Source of the DNA: Bacteroidota bacterium
GTDB lineage: Bacteria > Bacteroidota > Bacteroidia > Bacteroidales > GCA-2748055
Length of the DNA stretch: 35,964 bases
NCBI GenBank assembly: GCA_024640885.1
Contig: JAHEEC010000039.1
Location: 1 to 35,964 of the forward strand
Reading direction: 5' to 3'
Both the position numbers and the translations under genes were made by a program. Within the stretch, counting starts at the first letter, position 1. Every line of letters begins with the position of its first letter. The notes under the pieces were generated by a model. It had not been told where the DNA came from and ran no database searches. It saw only the letters and a list, made by a program, of their open reading frames with translations. Below are positions 16,894-26,157 of the stretch, in pieces.

Positions 16894-19434
16894 TTAGCGC
16901 ATGAGAATGATCTTTTCCACCGATTCCCTGCCCTCTGAAACCATATGCAGGTAGTAGATCCCATTCTGGAAGCCGGAAAGATCAATGGTGCGGGTGGTCG
17001 GGCCAGGGTTGGTTTGGAAGGTGAAATTCTCCACAACCTGTCCGTATGCATTGAATACTGCCACCCGGATCAAACCCCGGGGACCTGCCTGGTATTCCAG
17101 ATGGAACATTCCTTCGGATGGATTGGGATAGATCCGCGCCACCGGTTGCAGGGTTCCGGGACGTGAAACGGCCGGGAGAAACAGGGGGGTGAGGGTGGCC
17201 TCTCCGGCGGGAGCATAACGTATGTCCGGATTGGGATCACCGGACTCTTTCCATTTGTAAAAGGAATAGCCCTCGTCGGGAATGGCCGACAAACGGATGG
17301 GGATACCCTTTAAGTAGGTGCCCGAATAGTGGTACGGAAGCTGCATTTGATTGCCGTGGATATGGATCCTTCCATGGCTTTCCGGCCGGGTATCCAGTGA
17401 TAGCCGGCAGGTCCCGTCCAGTCCGAAATAGCTTTCCAGGTGCTGGAGCATGAAAGGGGGGCGTTCCTCAAAAAAGGATTTGTAATGTGAGATGCCATCT
17501 TCCCAGGCCTCTCTTGATCCGCCCATGCTTCTGCCCCATCCCAGCTCGGGGATATTCTCCCCCCATAGATCCAGGTGCCGGTCCACATGGGGATCCAGCA
17601 GGCCGGCAATGCTGTCGGTGAACCTAGCCACCCTTCCCGGTTCAAAGAGCAGCTCCATGACGGTACAGGTGCGCTGCACAAATTCGTTCCTGAATTCCGT
17701 GTTTTCAAGCAACTTTCTCAAGAACAGGGTACTCGGTACGGAATTGGGCCAGTCATCACCAAAGGGAACAGTGGCATGCTCCATGGAGTTGTAGGAGGGA
17801 TAGGTTTCGAAGTAGGTCTCAAAATTGGTGGACCCGTCCGTGTCAAAAAGCATCCACCTCCATTTGCCCCCTTCGCGCACCCTCCAGATGGCATTGTTGA
17901 TGGCCGGCCAGTCATAATTGGCCAGGTAGATCTCTGCGATGTGGTAATTGATGTACTCGTTGAGGTCGATCTCTCCTGCCACGTAATCATAATTCTCCGG
18001 GATGCTCAGGTCGTTGGTTTCAATGAAATTGTAGAGCTGCCTGAAGAGGGAGTCACTGCCCGATTTGATCTCGCTCCATGGGGAGAAGGGACTTTTTATC
18101 AGGTCCACCTCCCCCAGCGGTCCATGGTGGGAGCGGAGGTAGTCCTCGTTAAAATGTTCCCGGATCCCGTAAATTCCCCAGAAGGATCCGTTCAGGTAGA
18201 GCAGCGAGGGCCTGTAATCCATCAGGTCCAGGTCCAGTTTTCCCCTGAGCAGCATCTGGTTCAGCCCGTCCCGGAACATCATCGACTGGTAATCATCACC
18301 TCCGTTCCTGATCTTGATCCGGTGGTACAAAGTGATCTCATTTCCGGGAAATAGAGGATAATCGATAAAAGGTTCACCGTAATTCTCCCTGAAGAACAGG
18401 TTGAATCCCTTCATGTTCAATCCCCTGGAACAACCTCCGCCGATCTTGATCCCCGCAAGGTTGCGGAATGCGAGCGATCCATCCGCTTCAAACATGCTGA
18501 TCCTTCCCCGCCTCTCCCAGTCCCGGTTCCAGTTGGCCTCATAGGCCACACAGTAACCCGTGATCCCGTTGGTACCCTCTACGTAGATCCCCTGCAGGTC
18601 ATCAAACAGGTCCCTGAACGGAAGTTCCAGTGAGACCACAGGCAGAGCCCCGGCCGGCTTAAGAATGTAAGCCTCCCTGGCCGTCGCTCCGGTGAATCCC
18701 TCTCTGAATGCCCTGGCATTCACCTGCATGGAGCGGTCAATAAAGAAAGGGCCCGTATAGATGAGGGATGATTCATCGGGTTCCGAGCCATCGGTGGAAA
18801 AGCGGACCACGGAGAGGCTGTCAGAGGCCCGGAGGGTGACCTCGCGCAGGCCCTCAAAAATGCTTCCTGCAGGATCGATCCGGGGAGGAGGGAGGTACAA
18901 TCCTGCACTGTGGTTTGAAGTTCGCGGGGTGGGATACCCCAGCAGAGTGAACTTCCCCACGCCATCGGTGGCCCTGCCAAAAGTTGTCCCGGGGGGTACT
19001 TCACCAAAAGTAGCAGAGTCGAGCCAGACCACCTGGTCGCCGGCCAGTTCTGCCATGGCGATCCGTTCACCCTCCGATTTGAGCTTGAACGAGGCATGAA
19101 GCGCCCCCTGTTCCACCTCACCGTCCATCCAGAGGATAAAATGCCCCCCCGGTTCCAGGAAATAGGGGCCCACCAGTTTCCATTTGAGCGGGTCAGTGAA
19201 ATCATCTGTGAAGTAGAGATCGTCAAGGTAAATGGGCTGATCCCCCCCGTTGTAGAGTTCGATCCAGTCATCTGTCTCCCCGTATTCATCCTCGTAAAGA
19301 TCATTCACGGGGGAAATCTCATTGATACAGAGCAAGCTCTGTACGGGTTCCTTTGCTTCAGCGGTGGATTCCTCCTCCTGTGCGGACAGGCCAAAGCCGG
19401 CCAGGGTGCAGATGAACAAAAGGAGGATCCTCAT
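16894..19434 (-). CDS. CotH-kinase family protein with lamin-tail domain and T9SS signal
   Basis: An 846-residue secreted multidomain protein. Domain order: signal peptide (1-18); lamin-tail domain (about 33-150, CINEISPVNDLYEDEYGETDDWIELYN); a chitobiase/hexosaminidase C-terminal-like Ig domain (about 195-262, VRFSTDGSEPDESS); a CotH domain (about 270-640, with RIKIRNGGDDYQSMMFRDGL, FWGIYGIREHFNEDYL and WRWMLFDTDGS); a short InlB-like repeat (about 690-755); and a T9SS sorting domain (VARIYPNPSEGMFHLEY onward). CotH proteins are atypical kinases first known from spore coats; the FDTDGS segment is a likely metal-binding region. LTD plus CotH architectures are widespread in environmental bacteria, with unknown substrates. 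It sits 9 nt after the GH2 gene and before the second GH53, so it should be co-expressed with the galactan locus. Confidence 0.88.
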   Translation of the reverse strand: MRILLLFICTLAGFGLSAQEEESTAEAKEPVQSLLCINEISPVNDLYEDEYGETDDWIELYNGGDQPIYLDDLYFTDDFTDPLKWKLVGPYFLEPGGHFILWMDGEVEQGALHASFKLKSEGERIAMAELAGDQVVWLDSATFGEVPPGTTFGRATDGVGKFTLLGYPTPRTSNHSAGLYLPPPRIDPAGSIFEGLREVTLRASDSLSVVRFSTDGSEPDESSLIYTGPFFIDRSMQVNARAFREGFTGATAREAYILKPAGALPVVSLELPFRDLFDDLQGIYVEGTNGITGYCVAYEANWNRDWERRGRISMFEADGSLAFRNLAGIKIGGGCSRGLNMKGFNLFFRENYGEPFIDYPLFPGNEITLYHRIKIRNGGDDYQSMMFRDGLNQMLLRGKLDLDLMDYRPSLLYLNGSFWGIYGIREHFNEDYLRSHHGPLGEVDLIKSPFSPWSEIKSGSDSLFRQLYNFIETNDLSIPENYDYVAGEIDLNEYINYHIAEIYLANYDWPAINNAIWRVREGGKWRWMLFDTDGSTNFETYFETYPSYNSMEHATVPFGDDWPNSVPSTLFLRKLLENTEFRNEFVQRTCTVMELLFEPGRVARFTDSIAGLLDPHVDRHLDLWGENIPELGWGRSMGGSREAWEDGISHYKSFFEERPPFMLQHLESYFGLDGTCRLSLDTRPESHGRIHIHGNQMQLPYHYSGTYLKGIPIRLSAIPDEGYSFYKWKESGDPNPDIRYAPAGEATLTPLFLPAVSRPGTLQPVARIYPNPSEGMFHLEYQAGPRGLIRVAVFNAYGQVVENFTFQTNPGPTTRTIDLSGFQNGIYYLHMVSEGRESVEKIILMR

Positions 19435-19443
19435 GGCATGCGG

Positions 19444-21807
19444 CTATTTAGTGAAGATCTTCAATGGATCGGAGCCCAGGCCAGGAACCAGGGCTTCAAC
19501 GGTTATTTCACCGGGTTCATCCCCGGCCATCAGCAGGATTGTTGCAATCCCCGCTTCAGCCATGGGTTCGGATTCACCAATAAGAGCACCCTGTCCCGAG
19601 ACCAGGAATTGTACAGGCCGGGAGAAATCGTGGATGACCCGCTTAAGGCTGTCTGTGACCACGGCATGCACAAAAATCACGTCCTTGAGGCCACTCTCCA
19701 GTGGCCGGCCCGACAGATCAGCCTCAAGAATGATCATTGCCGGATCCCCGGCAGAGCTCAACTCATGCCTGGCCACCTCTCTCCCCTCAATGAATGCGAT
19801 GGCGGTCAGCTTGCCCGGCGTGTAGGCCACATTCTCAAAGGTGAAAGGGGGGTGATCCAGGTTGGAACTGATCCTGTTCATGTCCGGTTTTCTGACGCCA
19901 AGGCTCTTCCCGTTCAGGAGCAGTTCAACCTCCTCACAATTGCTGTACACCCTGATTCCTGCAGGAGATTTCCCGTTCCAGTAGCTGGCGATCCTGACCA
20001 TTGGCTTGCTGGTCCCTCCCATGGAGGGGATCCCCGGATCCCGCTGGCTCTGGAAAAAGTAGTAACTGAACTTGGGGTTTCTGAATATGCCCATGATCCC
20101 CGAGGCTTCAAGATCGTCGGCATAGCCCCGGTTATAGTCGTACATCACCCAGTATCCATCGGCCACCGCGGGGGTGTTGAAATTGTCATTATGGGCCTCC
20201 TGGATATTCATGGCCTGTTGAAGCAGGTTCTTTTCACCACTTCCCGGCAGCTGCCGGCTGGACCTTTCATTCTCAAGCAGGTCACCCCAGTCATCCTGAC
20301 TGAGTCCCGCATTCATGGCATAGTATTCCCAGTCACCATACTCGGAAACGATGTAGGGCTTGTCGGGGTACTCCGCGGGATGCCCCAGCCTGTGCTGCCG
20401 GGCCTGGAGGTAAATGTCGTACCCGTATTGCTGCCATCCTGCCGTAAAACAATCATCTCCGGGATATTCCTGCCGGGCGATGGCAATCATTGAATCGATA
20501 AACGGCTCGGGCATCCATGATTCGTTCAGGGAAACTTCCCAGGCGAGCACAGAGGGGTGGTTCCGGTCGCGGCGGATCAACTCCCGGCAGGTTTGCAACA
20601 CCTGCTGTTTGAACCCGTCATCCTCCATGTAATACTGCCACCCCAGAATGGCATCTACGGTCACGATGCCCAGCTCGTCACAGGCATCCATGAATGCCGG
20701 GGAATGGGGGTAATGGGAAAGCCTCACGTAATCAAAACCGGCCTCTTTGATTTTCAGGGCATCACGGTACTGGGCATTGTCGGAGAGGGCATAGCCGATA
20801 TAGGGGTAATCCTGGTGGCGGTTCACCCCCTTGAGAAAGGTCTCCCTGCCATTGATGAAGAGCCGGTTCTCCCTGAACTCAAATTTCCGGATGCCAATCC
20901 TGGTTACCCTTTCATCAAGCACTTCGCCCCGGTGCATGATCCGGGTGACCAGTGTATATAAATGGGGGGTCTCCGGCGACCAGAGCAGGGGATCCTTCAC
21001 CCCAATCTCCATGGTGATTTCACGGTCTGCATCCATTCCCAGGGATATTTTCCCGGAAACCTCCGCTACCGGGATCCCTTCCTGGTGGAGGATTTGAATC
21101 ACTTTTACGGGGAGCTCGCTCCCGCCCCTGTTGATCAAATGGGTCTTCACCTCCACGGTGGCATGCCCGGGGGAAACTTCAGGAAAGGTGACAAAAATAC
21201 CCCCGCCTGCAACCCTGCCGGCAAATTGCTCGTCCGTGATATGCACGGGATTCTTCACAAGCAGGAATACATCCCGGTACAATCCCCCATACATGTTGAA
21301 ATCGAGCCTCTCAAGGGGCTTGGGCCCCGTGACGGCATTGTCCTCATTGTTCAACCTCACATGGATGAAGTTCTCCCTGTCGTAGAGAATATCGTCGGTT
21401 ATATCCACCACAAAGGGCAGATATCCGCCATAATGGGTGGTCTTTCTGGTTCCGTTTACCCAAACTTCAGCTACGTTCATGGCACCTTCAAACCTGACAT
21501 ATACCTTTTTTCCGGACCAATGGTTTTTCATGGAGAACTGTTTCCTGTACCAGCAGGTGCCCTGCCACTGGTCATTGACCACCAGGGGTTCCACCCGGGG
21601 TGTATGGGGCAGTGAAACGGCTGTCCAGGTCAGGTTGGAGCTGAGGTCCATCCATGGTCCGGGTGCCTCATTTCCTGTGGTGTCGATGGCGAATTCCCAC
21701 TGGTGGTTGAACAGGATATTTCCTGTGGCCTGGTCAACCACATCTTCACTTGCACAACTCCCCAGGAGAAGAGGGAAGATGAGATAAAAAAAACATGATT
21801 TTTGCAT
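19444..21807 (-). CDS. GH2-family beta-galactosidase-like lipoprotein
   Basis: A 787-residue GH2 enzyme, predicted to be exported and lipid-anchored at C18 (lipobox LGSC) with an acidic patch after the cysteine (CASEDVVD) that fits the Bacteroidota surface-export signal. Domains: sugar-binding jelly roll (about 25-190), Ig-like (about 195-310), TIM barrel (about 315-600), and C-terminal DUF4982/GH2 C-terminal Ig-like domains (about 605-787). Acid/base E429 lies in SLNESWM and nucleophile E489 in IVSEYGDW; FLKGVNRHQD and RLSHYPHS are typical of exo-beta-galactosidases. The frame extends to 21849, but that ATG lies inside a strong hairpin, so the ATG at 21805-21807 (or the one at 21813) is used. 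Probable role: releasing galactose from galactan fragments. Exact linkage is not determined. Confidence 0.9.
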   Translation of the reverse strand: MQKSCFFYLIFPLLLGSCASEDVVDQATGNILFNHQWEFAIDTTGNEAPGPWMDLSSNLTWTAVSLPHTPRVEPLVVNDQWQGTCWYRKQFSMKNHWSGKKVYVRFEGAMNVAEVWVNGTRKTTHYGGYLPFVVDITDDILYDRENFIHVRLNNEDNAVTGPKPLERLDFNMYGGLYRDVFLLVKNPVHITDEQFAGRVAGGGIFVTFPEVSPGHATVEVKTHLINRGGSELPVKVIQILHQEGIPVAEVSGKISLGMDADREITMEIGVKDPLLWSPETPHLYTLVTRIMHRGEVLDERVTRIGIRKFEFRENRLFINGRETFLKGVNRHQDYPYIGYALSDNAQYRDALKIKEAGFDYVRLSHYPHSPAFMDACDELGIVTVDAILGWQYYMEDDGFKQQVLQTCRELIRRDRNHPSVLAWEVSLNESWMPEPFIDSMIAIARQEYPGDDCFTAGWQQYGYDIYLQARQHRLGHPAEYPDKPYIVSEYGDWEYYAMNAGLSQDDWGDLLENERSSRQLPGSGEKNLLQQAMNIQEAHNDNFNTPAVADGYWVMYDYNRGYADDLEASGIMGIFRNPKFSYYFFQSQRDPGIPSMGGTSKPMVRIASYWNGKSPAGIRVYSNCEEVELLLNGKSLGVRKPDMNRISSNLDHPPFTFENVAYTPGKLTAIAFIEGREVARHELSSAGDPAMIILEADLSGRPLESGLKDVIFVHAVVTDSLKRVIHDFSRPVQFLVSGQGALIGESEPMAEAGIATILLMAGDEPGEITVEALVPGLGSDPLKIFTK

Positions 21808-21840
21808 CCACATGTGGTATAACTGGTTACAATTTAAAGA

Positions 21841-21874
21841 ATAGCCCATACTTCTGGAAGAGAGTATGGGCTAT
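21841..21874 (-). terminator. Hairpin between the PKD/T9SS gene and the GH2 gene (terminator or attenuator)
   Basis: Perfect 12-bp inverted arms ATAGCCCATACT (21841-21852) and AGTATGGGCTAT (21863-21874) with a 10-base loop lie 18 nt after the stop of the glycan-binding gene. Read on the minus strand the hairpin is followed by TCTTTAAATT, a weak T-tract. It may terminate partly, or protect the upstream mRNA so that SusC/D and binding proteins are made in excess over the downstream enzymes. Confidence 0.65.
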
Positions 21875-21892
21875 TCAGTGGGGAATCAGATC

Positions 21893-23485
21893 CTATTTGA
21901 TCCGGACCTTCTGGTTGACCACACCCTGCTGGGTGGTCACTGAGAAAATATAGAGTCCGGATGCAAGGTCATCCACGGTTACCTGGTTGATATTGTTACC
22001 GGTCACCGCCTTCTCAAGGGATCCGAGGATGGAGTAGATCCTCACCGAAGAGACATGGCCATCACCCTCAATATGGAGAATGGTGCTGGCCGGATTCGGA
22101 TAAAGGGTCAGGCCCACCGCTCCGTTGGAAGGAATTCCTGCAGCAACCTCCTTTACAAGGGAAACGAAATTCACCTCGCACCAGCCGTCATCACTGCCAT
22201 CATCGTAGGCCACATTGTCAAGTTCCAGGATCAGGTTCTTGCCAGCATGCGCCGTTCCTGCAGGGATCATGATCACCTGCTTGAAGATGGCATAGGGGGT
22301 GGTATTGATCCCCTGCCCGGGGTCAATAGCCATGAGGTTCTCCGTATTGGCAATTTCAATTCTGACCGTGGAGTCTGCATCAGAGGCGCTGAAAATGGTA
22401 TTCACCGACTGTGAGTTCCAGGAGCTCCGGGCCGACATGGTGAGTGTATAGGTGGTTTGTTTTGCCTGGATCACATCCACTATCTGGTAGAGGGTGGGAT
22501 CGGCAGAGGCCAGGGTCACCATTGGGCCCCAGATACCGCCGCCCAGGGAATCCCTCAGTTCATCGATGTTCCAGTGAAGGACATCTTTCAGGCTGGTTGA
22601 AGCGGGATTTGAACCGGGTACCCTTTCAGAGAAATCCCCGTTCCTGATCAGTTCACCGGCAGGAATTACCGTCACCCTGGTGATCACTGTATCTGAATTG
22701 ACCTGTCCGTCGTTTACGTAAAGTGCAAAGTCGAAGGAGGAGAGTTCGGATACATCCGGGGCGGTGAAGGTGGGATCCACTGCATTGGGGTCCGACAATG
22801 TAATGCCCGGGAAAGTGCTGATCCATTGGTAGGTCAACGGGTCATCATCGGGGTCCGAACTTCCGGACCCGTCCAGGGTGACCAGGTCTCCCCCTTTTAC
22901 ACTCTGGTAATCACCCGCATTGGCCGAGGGAGGATTATTGACCCCTGGGATCCTTTTGATCAACATCACATCGTCAAAATGGGTCCAGGCTGCTCCGTCG
23001 CCTTCATTCAGTGGAGAGCATGTAAATTCAACGATCAGGTACTTGCCCGCATGTGCTGAATTTTGAGAGAAGCCATAGGAGAGGGCCATATCATCCACTC
23101 CGATGACCAGGGAGTCGGTCACAAGGGGGGTCCTGGTGGTTGTATCCGCGTCGGAGGTACTGATGCTTACCACCACCTTGCCGGTATTCCAGCTGTCACC
23201 GGCCCAGAACGTAAGGTCATACAATACAGAATCTGCAGAGATCATCTCCACCACCTGGTAGAGGGTCGTGGAATCCTCCGAACTAAGTGTGACACGCCTG
23301 TTGGTGGCATCCCCCCACCAGCCTGAACCGGGAGCCTCCTTGTCCATGTGCCAGTCAGCCACGCCTGCAATGGTTTCCACGCCGGCCTCTCCAAGCTGGA
23401 AATCCCCGTTCCTGATGACGTTCTCCTGCCCGTGTGCCACAAGGACAGCAAACATTACAACGAAAGAAGTAAAGATTTTTTTCAT
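21893..23485 (-). CDS. T9SS-exported glycan-binding-like protein: two jelly rolls around a PKD domain
   Basis: A 530-residue secreted protein with no catalytic motif. It has a signal peptide (1-19), a carbohydrate-binding-like beta-sandwich (about 22-178, starting VIRNGDFQLGEAG) and a PKD/K319L-like domain (about 183-275, PPSANAGDYQSVKGGDLVTL and SSDPDDDPLTYQW). A second sandwich follows (about 277-450, again ELIRNGDFSERVPG). A T9SS sorting domain ends it (VGLTLYPNPASTILHIEG). The two sandwiches look like a duplication: both have NGDF starts, a W-x-(I/M)-D segment, an S-W-N segment, and AHAGK before the last strands. Position after SusC, SusD and the FIVAR lipoprotein suggests a surface glycan-binding protein. 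Using T9SS rather than a lipid anchor for this role is less common. Binding is inferred, not shown. Confidence 0.82.
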   Translation of the reverse strand: MKKIFTSFVVMFAVLVAHGQENVIRNGDFQLGEAGVETIAGVADWHMDKEAPGSGWWGDATNRRVTLSSEDSTTLYQVVEMISADSVLYDLTFWAGDSWNTGKVVVSISTSDADTTTRTPLVTDSLVIGVDDMALSYGFSQNSAHAGKYLIVEFTCSPLNEGDGAAWTHFDDVMLIKRIPGVNNPPSANAGDYQSVKGGDLVTLDGSGSSDPDDDPLTYQWISTFPGITLSDPNAVDPTFTAPDVSELSSFDFALYVNDGQVNSDTVITRVTVIPAGELIRNGDFSERVPGSNPASTSLKDVLHWNIDELRDSLGGGIWGPMVTLASADPTLYQIVDVIQAKQTTYTLTMSARSSWNSQSVNTIFSASDADSTVRIEIANTENLMAIDPGQGINTTPYAIFKQVIMIPAGTAHAGKNLILELDNVAYDDGSDDGWCEVNFVSLVKEVAAGIPSNGAVGLTLYPNPASTILHIEGDGHVSSVRIYSILGSLEKAVTGNNINQVTVDDLASGLYIFSVTTQQGVVNQKVRIK

Positions 23486-23540
23486 AGTTGTTGTATTTAG
23501 TGAATAAAGGTAAAATAGTGATTATTTCTCATTTAGTAAA

Positions 23541-24674
23541 TTATTGAAGCTTGCGATATAACCTGATGTGGTCCAGGGCCACGAAACTCTGGGCCCATAT
23601 GGGATTCTCAGTATCCCAGGTGTGCCTTTGCACAAAATCCACCGCCACCTTTTTGCCGATGGATGGGGAGACCGCATCAATGGTGACAGAATGACTGAAT
23701 GGAGCAAAATCTCCCGGTTTAATACCAAGGGTATCAAAGGATTCACTGAGCACCGTAATAAAACTGAAATTGCCCACCTCCTGTTCAAAGACGATCATCC
23801 TGGTCCGCAGGATGGCCGGGTACTTCTTTCCCTGCCAGTCAGGGTCATTGGAAAGAAGAGAGAGCTCAAATTCAAGGGTGTAATCTGCATTTGGATGGAT
23901 GATCTCCTCCACCTGCTGGTACACACCCTGGGTATAGGAGCCAAATCTGGCCACATAATCCCCCTCGGGAGCCGTTTCCATGGCAACCACTGATGCCAGC
24001 GGGGCCCACTCCTCCACCTTTCCGAAGGTACTCCATCCGTCCACTGCCCCAAAGTCATTGGTTTCATAGCCCGGAAGCTCAAATGCCGGGTTAACCAGCG
24101 CAGTGGTGGCCCGGCCAATGATCTCGCCGTTGAAAAAATAGATGGCGTTGTTCAGTTCCACGGTTCCCTCGTCAAGCATGCGCTGGGTGAGGTCATTCAG
24201 GGATACCAGTGCATTGGCATCTCCCACTGCACCCTCCAGCAGGGACTTATTGCCCGGCTTGACATTTCCTTCCTGTTCACCCTCCTCGGTGTTGGCCAGT
24301 ACCACACCGGCATAGGCGATCAGCTCCTGAAAGACGGAACGATAGGGGACCATCTGGTCAAAGAAATGTGCGTCGGCATCCAGCAGGTTTTGATAGGCAA
24401 GATCGATCTCCTCCTGGTCGGCGGTGGCTTTTTCATCCACCAGCCGGGCACCATCGATCACAGACTGATAGGCCTGCCTGGATCCCGCTTTGTACTCACC
24501 CTCCGCGTCTCCTTCGGTGGCGCTTTCCAGGAAGTTAGTGGCCCTGTTGATCTCGTAGGTGAGGTAATTCTTAAAAATGATGTGAGAATAATCCTCCTTC
24601 TCCGCACATGCAACCAGCAGGGAGATCAGGATGATGGAAGCTGGCAGCAGGGATATCTTTATTCGAGTTTTCAT
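23541..24674 (-). CDS. Surface lipoprotein with tandem FIVAR-like repeats and a C-terminal beta-sandwich (candidate SGBP)
   Basis: A 377-residue lipoprotein with lipobox LVAC (C23), followed by AEKED, an acidic surface-export-like signal. Two FIVAR-like helical repeats follow, at about 38-105 (GSRQAYQSVIDGARLV and EEIDLAYQNLLDADAHFF) and about 112-188 (GNKSLLEGAVGDANALV and TVELNNAIYFFNGE). The C-terminal half (about 190-377) is a beta-sandwich opening NPAFELPGYETNDFG and ending FVALDHIRLYRKL, a carbohydrate-binding-module-like pattern. It starts 19 nt after SusD, the usual slot for a SusE/F-like surface glycan-binding protein. A GTG at 24683 is in frame, but the ATG at 24672-24674 is preferred. 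The glycan-binding role is inferred from position and fold pattern. Confidence 0.82.
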   Translation of the reverse strand: MKTRIKISLLPASIILISLLVACAEKEDYSHIIFKNYLTYEINRATNFLESATEGDAEGEYKAGSRQAYQSVIDGARLVDEKATADQEEIDLAYQNLLDADAHFFDQMVPYRSVFQELIAYAGVVLANTEEGEQEGNVKPGNKSLLEGAVGDANALVSLNDLTQRMLDEGTVELNNAIYFFNGEIIGRATTALVNPAFELPGYETNDFGAVDGWSTFGKVEEWAPLASVVAMETAPEGDYVARFGSYTQGVYQQVEEIIHPNADYTLEFELSLLSNDPDWQGKKYPAILRTRMIVFEQEVGNFSFITVLSESFDTLGIKPGDFAPFSHSVTIDAVSPSIGKKVAVDFVQRHTWDTENPIWAQSFVALDHIRLYRKLQ

Positions 24675-24693
24675 CTTCTGCACATTTTTCAGG

Positions 24694-26142
24694 TTAGAAG
24701 CCAGGGTTCTGGGTCAGTCCCGGATTTGAAGCGATGGCACTGGAGGGAAGGGGAAGCAGCAGGTAACGCTCCGCCGTAACCGCTTCCCAGTCAGCCGACT
24801 GGGTCTTGATGTAAGCGATCATCTGGTCATAATCCATCCTGATCATATCCCGCTTGGCATGGCCTTCAAAGTAGAGTTCCCACCTGCGCTCATTGTGGAT
24901 GTGGTTCAGGAGAGAGACCGAGGTAAACCCTGCTGCATCGATGGCGGGCAATCCCGCCCTGGCACGTACCTTGTTGACCTCCGCTGCGGCGCCATCCAGC
25001 TCCCCCAGGTTGGCCAGGGCCTCGGCCCGCATGAGCAGCACATCGGCATACCGGATCATTGGATAATCGGTTCCCGAGTTGAATCCTTCAGTGGATGGAT
25101 CGGGCGGGTATTTCAACAGCATGATGGGATCCGCGGTCCCGTCGGTGGAACTGAACAATCCCGCTTTTCTTTTATCCCCGTTTTCGAAGGAACTGAAGAA
25201 ACTGGTAGTGACCCTGATCTCTCCATTCCAGTCATAGTAAATGTTGTAGTCGCTGATTTCGGGGGCCCTCCAGAGATATACCTGGAGCACGTTGGCATCC
25301 ACCACCGGGCTTGTCCCTGCGATGAATGGCAGGACCCAGATCACCTCCTTGTTCTGGAACCCCTCATTGGCCAGGGAAAAGATCTCCATGTAGTTCGTTT
25401 CCAGGGCATACTCGCCCGAGGCGATCACCTCCTGTGCCATGGATGCGCATTCGCTCCATTTTCCCTGTTGCTGGTAGGCCCTGGCGAGCAAAGACCTGGC
25501 AGCTCCCCTGGAGAGCCTCCCGTAATCTGTCTCGGCCATGGCCATGAGTTCCGATTTCTCAGGCAAGCGCTCTATGGCTGCTTTCAGGTCGTTTTCGATG
25601 AGGATGTAGTTGCTCTCCATGCTCTCCCTGGGGATCACCATGGGGGTTTCGGTGGTGGTTGTGATCTCAGGCACACCCCCGAACCAGTTCACCAGGTAAA
25701 AATAGATCATGGCCCTGATGGCATAAGCCTCACCCATGACCCTTTGTTTCACATCCTCATCAATATCCATTCCGGGAAGCCTGTCAAGTATGGTATTGGC
25801 ATAGTTGATGCTTCTCCAGAAACTTGGCCAGAGGCCCCAGTCCACAAAATCGGGGGTGGTCCCCGACCACCCCGTGTAGGCCTGGTAATCCAGGGTGGCA
25901 AAATAGCCCCCGGTGGCAATGTTCGTGCCCATATCCTCCACGCAGAACTGCCAGAAGGACAACCCTTCCCAGCCACCCCGGGTGCTGGCATAGGCCGCTT
26001 TAACGGCTGTGACCGCATCCTCCTCCGTGTTCCAGTAATCACTGTCAGCAATCTGCCCGTAGATCTTCTCATCGAGCACATCCTCGCAGCTGTAGTTGAA
26101 GGAGAGCAGGATTATCGATATGAAAAGTGTCAGGTTCTTCAT
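24694..26142 (-). CDS. susD: SusD/RagB-family nutrient-binding outer-membrane lipoprotein
   Basis: A 482-residue SusD homologue, the lid lipoprotein that captures oligosaccharides over the SusC channel. The signal peptide ends in an N-Y-S-C lipobox (C19) followed by EDVLDEKIYGQI, typical of the family, with an acidic export signal. Conserved SusD segments are DSDYWNTEEDAVTAVKAAY, FWRSINYANTILDRLP, GEAYAIRAMIYFYLVNWFGG with the following VPEI, RLSRGAARSLLARAY (TPR helices), YPMIRYADVLLMRAEALA, and the C-terminal NERRWELYFEGHAKRDMIR. It begins 15 nt after SusC. The symbol denotes family membership; starch is not the expected substrate, and galactan is inferred from neighbours. Confidence 0.96.
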   Translation of the reverse strand: MKNLTLFISIILLSFNYSCEDVLDEKIYGQIADSDYWNTEEDAVTAVKAAYASTRGGWEGLSFWQFCVEDMGTNIATGGYFATLDYQAYTGWSGTTPDFVDWGLWPSFWRSINYANTILDRLPGMDIDEDVKQRVMGEAYAIRAMIYFYLVNWFGGVPEITTTTETPMVIPRESMESNYILIENDLKAAIERLPEKSELMAMAETDYGRLSRGAARSLLARAYQQQGKWSECASMAQEVIASGEYALETNYMEIFSLANEGFQNKEVIWVLPFIAGTSPVVDANVLQVYLWRAPEISDYNIYYDWNGEIRVTTSFFSSFENGDKRKAGLFSSTDGTADPIMLLKYPPDPSTEGFNSGTDYPMIRYADVLLMRAEALANLGELDGAAAEVNKVRARAGLPAIDAAGFTSVSLLNHIHNERRWELYFEGHAKRDMIRMDYDQMIAYIKTQSADWEAVTAERYLLLPLPSSAIASNPGLTQNPGF

Positions 26143-26157
26143 TTCAGGTTCCGGTTA

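Noticed and set aside
16884-17051. 56-residue extension of the divergent GH53 protein into the CotH gene
   Set aside because: It overlaps the 3' coding end of the CotH gene and precedes, rather than forms, the signal peptide.
19096-20493. Long plus-strand open frame (465 codons) opposite the CotH and GH2 genes
   Set aside because: It spans the junction of two well-supported minus-strand genes and shows no domain signature.
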